DNA of 9,861 nucleotides from contig JAQUAC010000066.1 of the NCBI GenBank assembly GCA_028687415.1, forward strand, positions 1 to 9,861, in the 5' to 3' direction. Under the pieces are notes generated by a model. The model searched no databases and was not told where the DNA came from. It saw only the letters and a program-made list of their open reading frames with translations. Shown in pieces: positions 7,060-9,861 of the stretch (position 1 is the first letter of the stretch; each line of letters begins with the position of its first letter). A program made the position numbers and the translations under genes. The DNA is from Acidocella sp. GTDB lineage: Bacteria > Pseudomonadota > Alphaproteobacteria > Acetobacterales > Acetobacteraceae.

Positions 7060-7745
7060 TACGGGTTCTGGTGACGGGGGCCGCCAGTGGGATTGGTCTT
7101 GCCACGGCGCGGGCGTTTCTGGCGCAGGGAGCGCTGGTGCTTGGGCTGGATATTTCTGCGCCGCCAGATGGTGTTGCTTGTATTCATACGGATCTTTCGG
7201 AACCGGACTCCGTGCGCGCGGCGGTGGCGGAAGCCGCTGAGCATCTTGGCGGGTTTGATGTTCTGGTGAACTGTGCCGGGGTTGAATATGACGCGCCGTT
7301 AGCATCACTTGATGTCGCGGCGCTGGACCGGATGTTCGCCATTAATATACGCGGACCGATGCTGGTTACGGCTGCGGCGCTGCCGCATATTGCTAAAGGT
7401 GGCGCTATCGTCAATATCGCGTCCGAGCTTGGCTATCTCGGCCGGGCCGGGGCTTCCGGTTATTGCGCCACCAAAGGCGCGATGCTGAGCCTCACGCGCT
7501 CCTGGGCGCGGGAGCTGGGGCCGGATATCCGTGTGAATGCTGTTGCCCCTGGCCCCATAGACACGCCGCTTCTAAATTTTGCCGGTATGAGCACGGCTTT
7601 ACAAAAGCTTGAGACCAGCAACCTGCTGGGGCGCATCGGCAGACCAGAAGAAGTGGCGGCGGTGATTTTGTTTCTGGCTAGCCCGGCGGCAAGTTTCGTG
7701 ACCGGGCAATGCTACAGCGCCGATGGCGGCGCGGCGATGCACTAG
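7053..7745 (+). CDS. Short-chain dehydrogenase/reductase (SDR2)
   Basis: A second classical SDR, 230 residues, short for the family (usual 245-260) mainly through a compact N-terminus. It carries the cofactor motif TGAASGIG (8-15), D33 after the second strand (NAD preference), NCAG (73-76) in place of the usual NNAG, N98, and catalytic S124, Y137 and K141 (YCATK), then VNAVAPGPIDTPLL. The start lies inside the SDR1 gene with a strong AGGAG site at 7041-7045 and 7-base spacing, so it is clearly translated in its own right. It is not a near-identical duplicate of SDR1. A pair of different SDRs in one operon suggests two separate redox steps, an epimerisation by oxidation-reduction, or a heteromer; the sequence does not choose between these. 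Confidence 0.92.
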   Translation: MVIRVLVTGAASGIGLATARAFLAQGALVLGLDISAPPDGVACIHTDLSEPDSVRAAVAEAAEHLGGFDVLVNCAGVEYDAPLASLDVAALDRMFAINIRGPMLVTAAALPHIAKGGAIVNIASELGYLGRAGASGYCATKGAMLSLTRSWARELGPDIRVNAVAPGPIDTPLLNFAGMSTALQKLETSNLLGRIGRPEEVAAVILFLASPAASFVTGQCYSADGGAAMH

Positions 7746-7750
7746 AGGAG
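7745..7750 (+). promoter_or_regulatory. Ribosome binding site fixing the creatininase-family start
   Basis: GAGGAG lies 5 bases before the ATG at 7756. It supports that start over an in-frame upstream one at 7723, which would add eleven residues inside the SDR2 gene that match nothing in the family. Confidence 0.7.
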
Positions 7751-7755
7751 TCGAT

Positions 7756-8529
7756 ATGGTCGAAACTGTGTTCATGGCGGAACTCTCCTGGCCGGAATGG
7801 CGGGAAAAGATCGAAGGTGGCGCCATCATCTTTATTCCCATCGGTGCCACGGAGCAGCACGGGCCTCATCTGCCGCTGAATGTGGATGTGATTCTGCCGA
7901 CGGCGGTGTGCGAGGCGGTCGCGCGCAACACTGGCGGGCTGGTAGCGCCCTCGTTGGCTTATGGGTATAAATCCATGCCGCGCTCTGGCGGCGGCCAGAG
8001 CTTCCCTGGCACCGCCAGCCTGGACGCGAACACGCTGAGCCTGATGTTGCGCGACATCATCCGTGACATGGGTGTGCATGGGGTGCGGCGTTTTGTGCTG
8101 GTGAACGGGCATTTCGAAAATACCTGGCCGGTGGTTGAAGGTCTTGACCTGGCCTTGCGCGAGTTGCGTCGTGACGGCATTGCGGATGTTACCGCCATGC
8201 GTCTGGAATACTGGGATTTTGTGAAGCAGGCGACTCTGGATCGAATCTTCCCGGACGGCTTCCCTGGCACCGAACTGGAGCATGCGAGCCTGATCGAGAC
8301 CTCGCTGATGTTGAAACTGCGGCCAGATCTGGTGGATGTCTCAAAAATCCCTCAGGAGGGTAGGGCATCATTCCCGCCTTACGACATTTTTCCACCGCCG
8401 CCAGGGTATTTGCGGGAGAGCGGTGTACTGGCCGATGCGCGTGGTGCAAGTGCCGAAATCGGCGAATGGCTGCTGCATGACCATGTCTCGATGATCACGG
8501 CAGCAGTAAAAAAGGAATTCGGTCTATGA
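7756..8529 (+). CDS. Creatininase-family amidohydrolase
   Basis: A metal-dependent amidohydrolase of 257 residues, very close in plan to creatininase (creatinine + water to creatine), a family that also includes formamide-cleaving and mycofactocin-peptide enzymes. Metal ligands expected of the family are present: E33 and H35 in GATEQHG, D44 in NVD, H119 and E121 in NGHFEN. The stretch YGYKSMPRSGGG followed by SFPGTASLD, and YWDFVK and FPPYDIFP, match what I recall of Pseudomonas creatininase, so it belongs to that branch rather than to distant members. Against that recollection, two substrate-site residues differ: the tyrosine after NGH is F120, and the gating tryptophan near residue 174 falls on a threonine (T172, GTELEH). 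It therefore probably acts on a related cyclic or amide substrate rather than creatinine itself. It overlaps the next gene by 4 bases (ATGA). Confidence 0.9.
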   Translation: MVETVFMAELSWPEWREKIEGGAIIFIPIGATEQHGPHLPLNVDVILPTAVCEAVARNTGGLVAPSLAYGYKSMPRSGGGQSFPGTASLDANTLSLMLRDIIRDMGVHGVRRFVLVNGHFENTWPVVEGLDLALRELRRDGIADVTAMRLEYWDFVKQATLDRIFPDGFPGTELEHASLIETSLMLKLRPDLVDVSKIPQEGRASFPPYDIFPPPPGYLRESGVLADARGASAEIGEWLLHDHVSMITAAVKKEFGL

Positions 8530-9461
8530 CGCTTTTCGAGCCGCAGGATGCGGCGCTCATACCGCGCTTTGCCGGTCTGTCCAGCTTCTTTCGTCTGCCG
8601 GTACTGAGCGACCCATCGGCGGTGGATGTGGCGCTGGTCGGCGCGCCGTTTGACGGCGGCACCACCAACCGTGCCGGCACGCGGCACGGTCCGCGCGAGA
8701 TACGCAACCAGTCCAGCCTTATGCGCCGCATTAATGCTAATGGCATCTCGCCTTATGACAAGCTGCGCGTGGCTGATCTGGGGGATTCGCCGGTGAACCC
8801 GATTAACCTTCTCGATGCGCTAAAAAAGATAGAAGGGTTTTTCAATGTCATTGCGCAGGCGGGTGCCCTTCCCATCACCGCCGGGGGAGATCATCTTATC
8901 ACCTTGCCGATTCTACGCGCGCTTGGGCATGAGAGTCCGGTTGGGCTGATTCATTTTGATGCACATTCTGATACCAACGATCTCTATTTTGGAAATAATC
9001 CATACACCCATGGCTCGCCGTTTCGCCGCGCCGTGGAGGAAGGGGTGCTGGACCCGAAGCGTGCGGTGCAGATTGGCATTCGTGGTTCCTATTACCATGA
9101 GTCTGATTTCGACTTCGCCCGCGCGAACGGTTTCCGGATCATTGCCATGGACGAGGTGGTTCAGCGTGGTATTGGGGATGTGATCACCGAGGCGCGAGAG
9201 ATCGTGGGTGACGGCGCCACCTATGTTTCTTTTGATATTGACAGCCTGGACCCCGCCTATGCGGTAGGCACCGGTACGCCGGAAATCGGCGGGTTTACCA
9301 CGCGCGAGGCGCAGGCCATGCTGCGCGGTCTCGCGGGGCTCAACATCATCGGCGCGGATGTGGTGGAAGTCTCACCGCCATTCGACCCCACGGGCCTCAC
9401 CGCCCTCACCGGCGCAACGATGATGTTTGAACTGCTCTGTGCCATAGCGTCGGGTCGCTGA
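8526..9461 (+). CDS. Ureohydrolase (guanidinobutyrase/guanidinopropionase/agmatinase type)
   Basis: A 311-residue manganese-type ureohydrolase that removes urea from a guanidino group. The binuclear metal ligands are complete: H123 in GGDH, D145, H147 and D149 in FDAHSDTND, and D237 and D239 in SFDIDSLDP; VVEVSPP (279-285) carries the conserved glutamate E281. THGSPFRRAVEEG (161-173), QIGIRG and AVGTGTPEIGG are typical of the guanidino-acid branch (GbuA/GpuA) rather than arginase. The start overlaps the creatininase stop by 4 bases and is preceded by AAGGA at 8512-8516. Downstream, the second ureohydrolase begins after one base. Guanidinobutyrate or a related guanidino acid, which could be released by the preceding amidohydrolase, is the likely kind of substrate; exact specificity cannot be read here. 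Confidence 0.92.
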   Translation: MTLFEPQDAALIPRFAGLSSFFRLPVLSDPSAVDVALVGAPFDGGTTNRAGTRHGPREIRNQSSLMRRINANGISPYDKLRVADLGDSPVNPINLLDALKKIEGFFNVIAQAGALPITAGGDHLITLPILRALGHESPVGLIHFDAHSDTNDLYFGNNPYTHGSPFRRAVEEGVLDPKRAVQIGIRGSYYHESDFDFARANGFRIIAMDEVVQRGIGDVITEAREIVGDGATYVSFDIDSLDPAYAVGTGTPEIGGFTTREAQAMLRGLAGLNIIGADVVEVSPPFDPTGLTALTGATMMFELLCAIASGR

Positions 9462-9462
9462 C

Positions 9463-9861
9463 ATGGCACATGGGTATGAGAGTGGGCGGCTTGACCTACC
9501 ATTTGTTGGTATCTGCACTTTTGGCAAATATCCGTTGCAGCTGGATTGGGACCGCATAGATGCCGATGTGGCGGTTCTGGGTGCGCCGTTTGATGGCGGC
9601 ACGCAATGGCGGGCCGGCGCGCGCTTTGGCCCTCGCGCCATCCGCGAAGCCTCGACCCTGTTCGCTTTTGGGCATGACGGCGCCTATGACCATGAGGATG
9701 ACGTGACCTATCTGCGTGCGGCGCGCATCGTGGATATTGGCGATGCCGACATCGTGCATACGGACACGGAGGCGAGCCACGCGAATATTGAAGCCGGAGT
9801 ACGGAAAATTCTTGCCGCAGGGGCGCTGCCCTTCGTGTTGGGGGGCGACCATTCCATTAAT
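9463..9861 (+). CDS. Second ureohydrolase (agmatinase/guanidine-hydrolase-like), C-terminus cut off
   Basis: The first 133 residues of a second ureohydrolase, cut by the right edge; I translated it directly from the ATG at 9463, one base after the previous stop. Family motifs are VAVLGAPFDGGTQWRAGARFGPRAIREAS (split across 36-64) and VLGGDHSI (125-132) with the first metal ligand H130. It differs from its neighbour in the substrate-facing N-terminal part: LFAFGHDGAYDHEDDVTYL (66-84) here against LMRRINANGISPYDKL there, and an opening FVGICTFGKYPL (14-25) that recalls the nickel-dependent guanidine-hydrolase branch and relatives annotated agmatinase. No strong ribosome site is seen, so it is probably coupled to the first ureohydrolase. 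The remaining metal ligands cannot be checked. It is either a second enzyme with a different substrate or a partner subunit. Confidence 0.88.
   Translation, partial: MAHGYESGRLDLPFVGICTFGKYPLQLDWDRIDADVAVLGAPFDGGTQWRAGARFGPRAIREASTLFAFGHDGAYDHEDDVTYLRAARIVDIGDADIVHTDTEASHANIEAGVRKILAAGALPFVLGGDHSIN

Noticed and set aside
7756..9861. Standard creatinine degradation pathway
   Set aside because: Only the creatininase-like enzyme fits. Creatinase and sarcosine-oxidising enzymes are absent from the window, and the gate residues appear changed.

Overview
The window looks like a bacterial chromosome segment of high GC (about 60% by eye), with tightly packed genes, Sec signal peptides typical of Gram-negative binding proteins, and LysR/ABC/SDR content typical of Alphaproteobacteria. 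An acetobacterial or rhizobial relative is plausible, but the sequence alone does not fix the genus. No tRNA, rRNA, insertion sequence, CRISPR array or integrase is visible, and no gene-free stretch exceeds about 210 bases.

Left part (1-2918). A periplasmic binding protein of the nitrate/sulfonate/taurine (NMT1/SsuA/TauA) type runs leftward off the window. Facing away from it across an intergenic region of about 200 bases with a compact palindrome cluster is a LysR regulator (LysR1). LysR1 converges on a second, clearly related LysR gene (LysR2) with one base between their stop codons. LysR2 is divergent from the large rightward operon. The layout is therefore mirror-like: binding protein <- | -> LysR1, LysR2 <- | -> transport and catabolic operon.

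Right part (2919-9861). A small predicted beta-barrel protein resembling the HRI1 family comes first. An AT-rich gap of 73 bases with a short inverted repeat follows, and then eight genes packed with gaps of 1-10 bases or overlaps of 1-7 bases: second binding protein, permease, ATPase, two short-chain dehydrogenases, a creatininase-family amidohydrolase, a ureohydrolase of the guanidinobutyrase/guanidinopropionase/agmatinase type, and the first 133 residues of a second, different ureohydrolase.

Taken together, the operon reads as an import and degradation pathway for a guanidino compound. The ABC transporter would bring it in, the SDR enzymes oxidise or reduce an alcohol/ketone, the creatininase-family enzyme hydrolyses a (possibly cyclic) amide, and the ureohydrolases release urea. 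The substrate is not identifiable from sequence, and the combination does not match a pathway I know by name. It is the best candidate here for an undescribed system.
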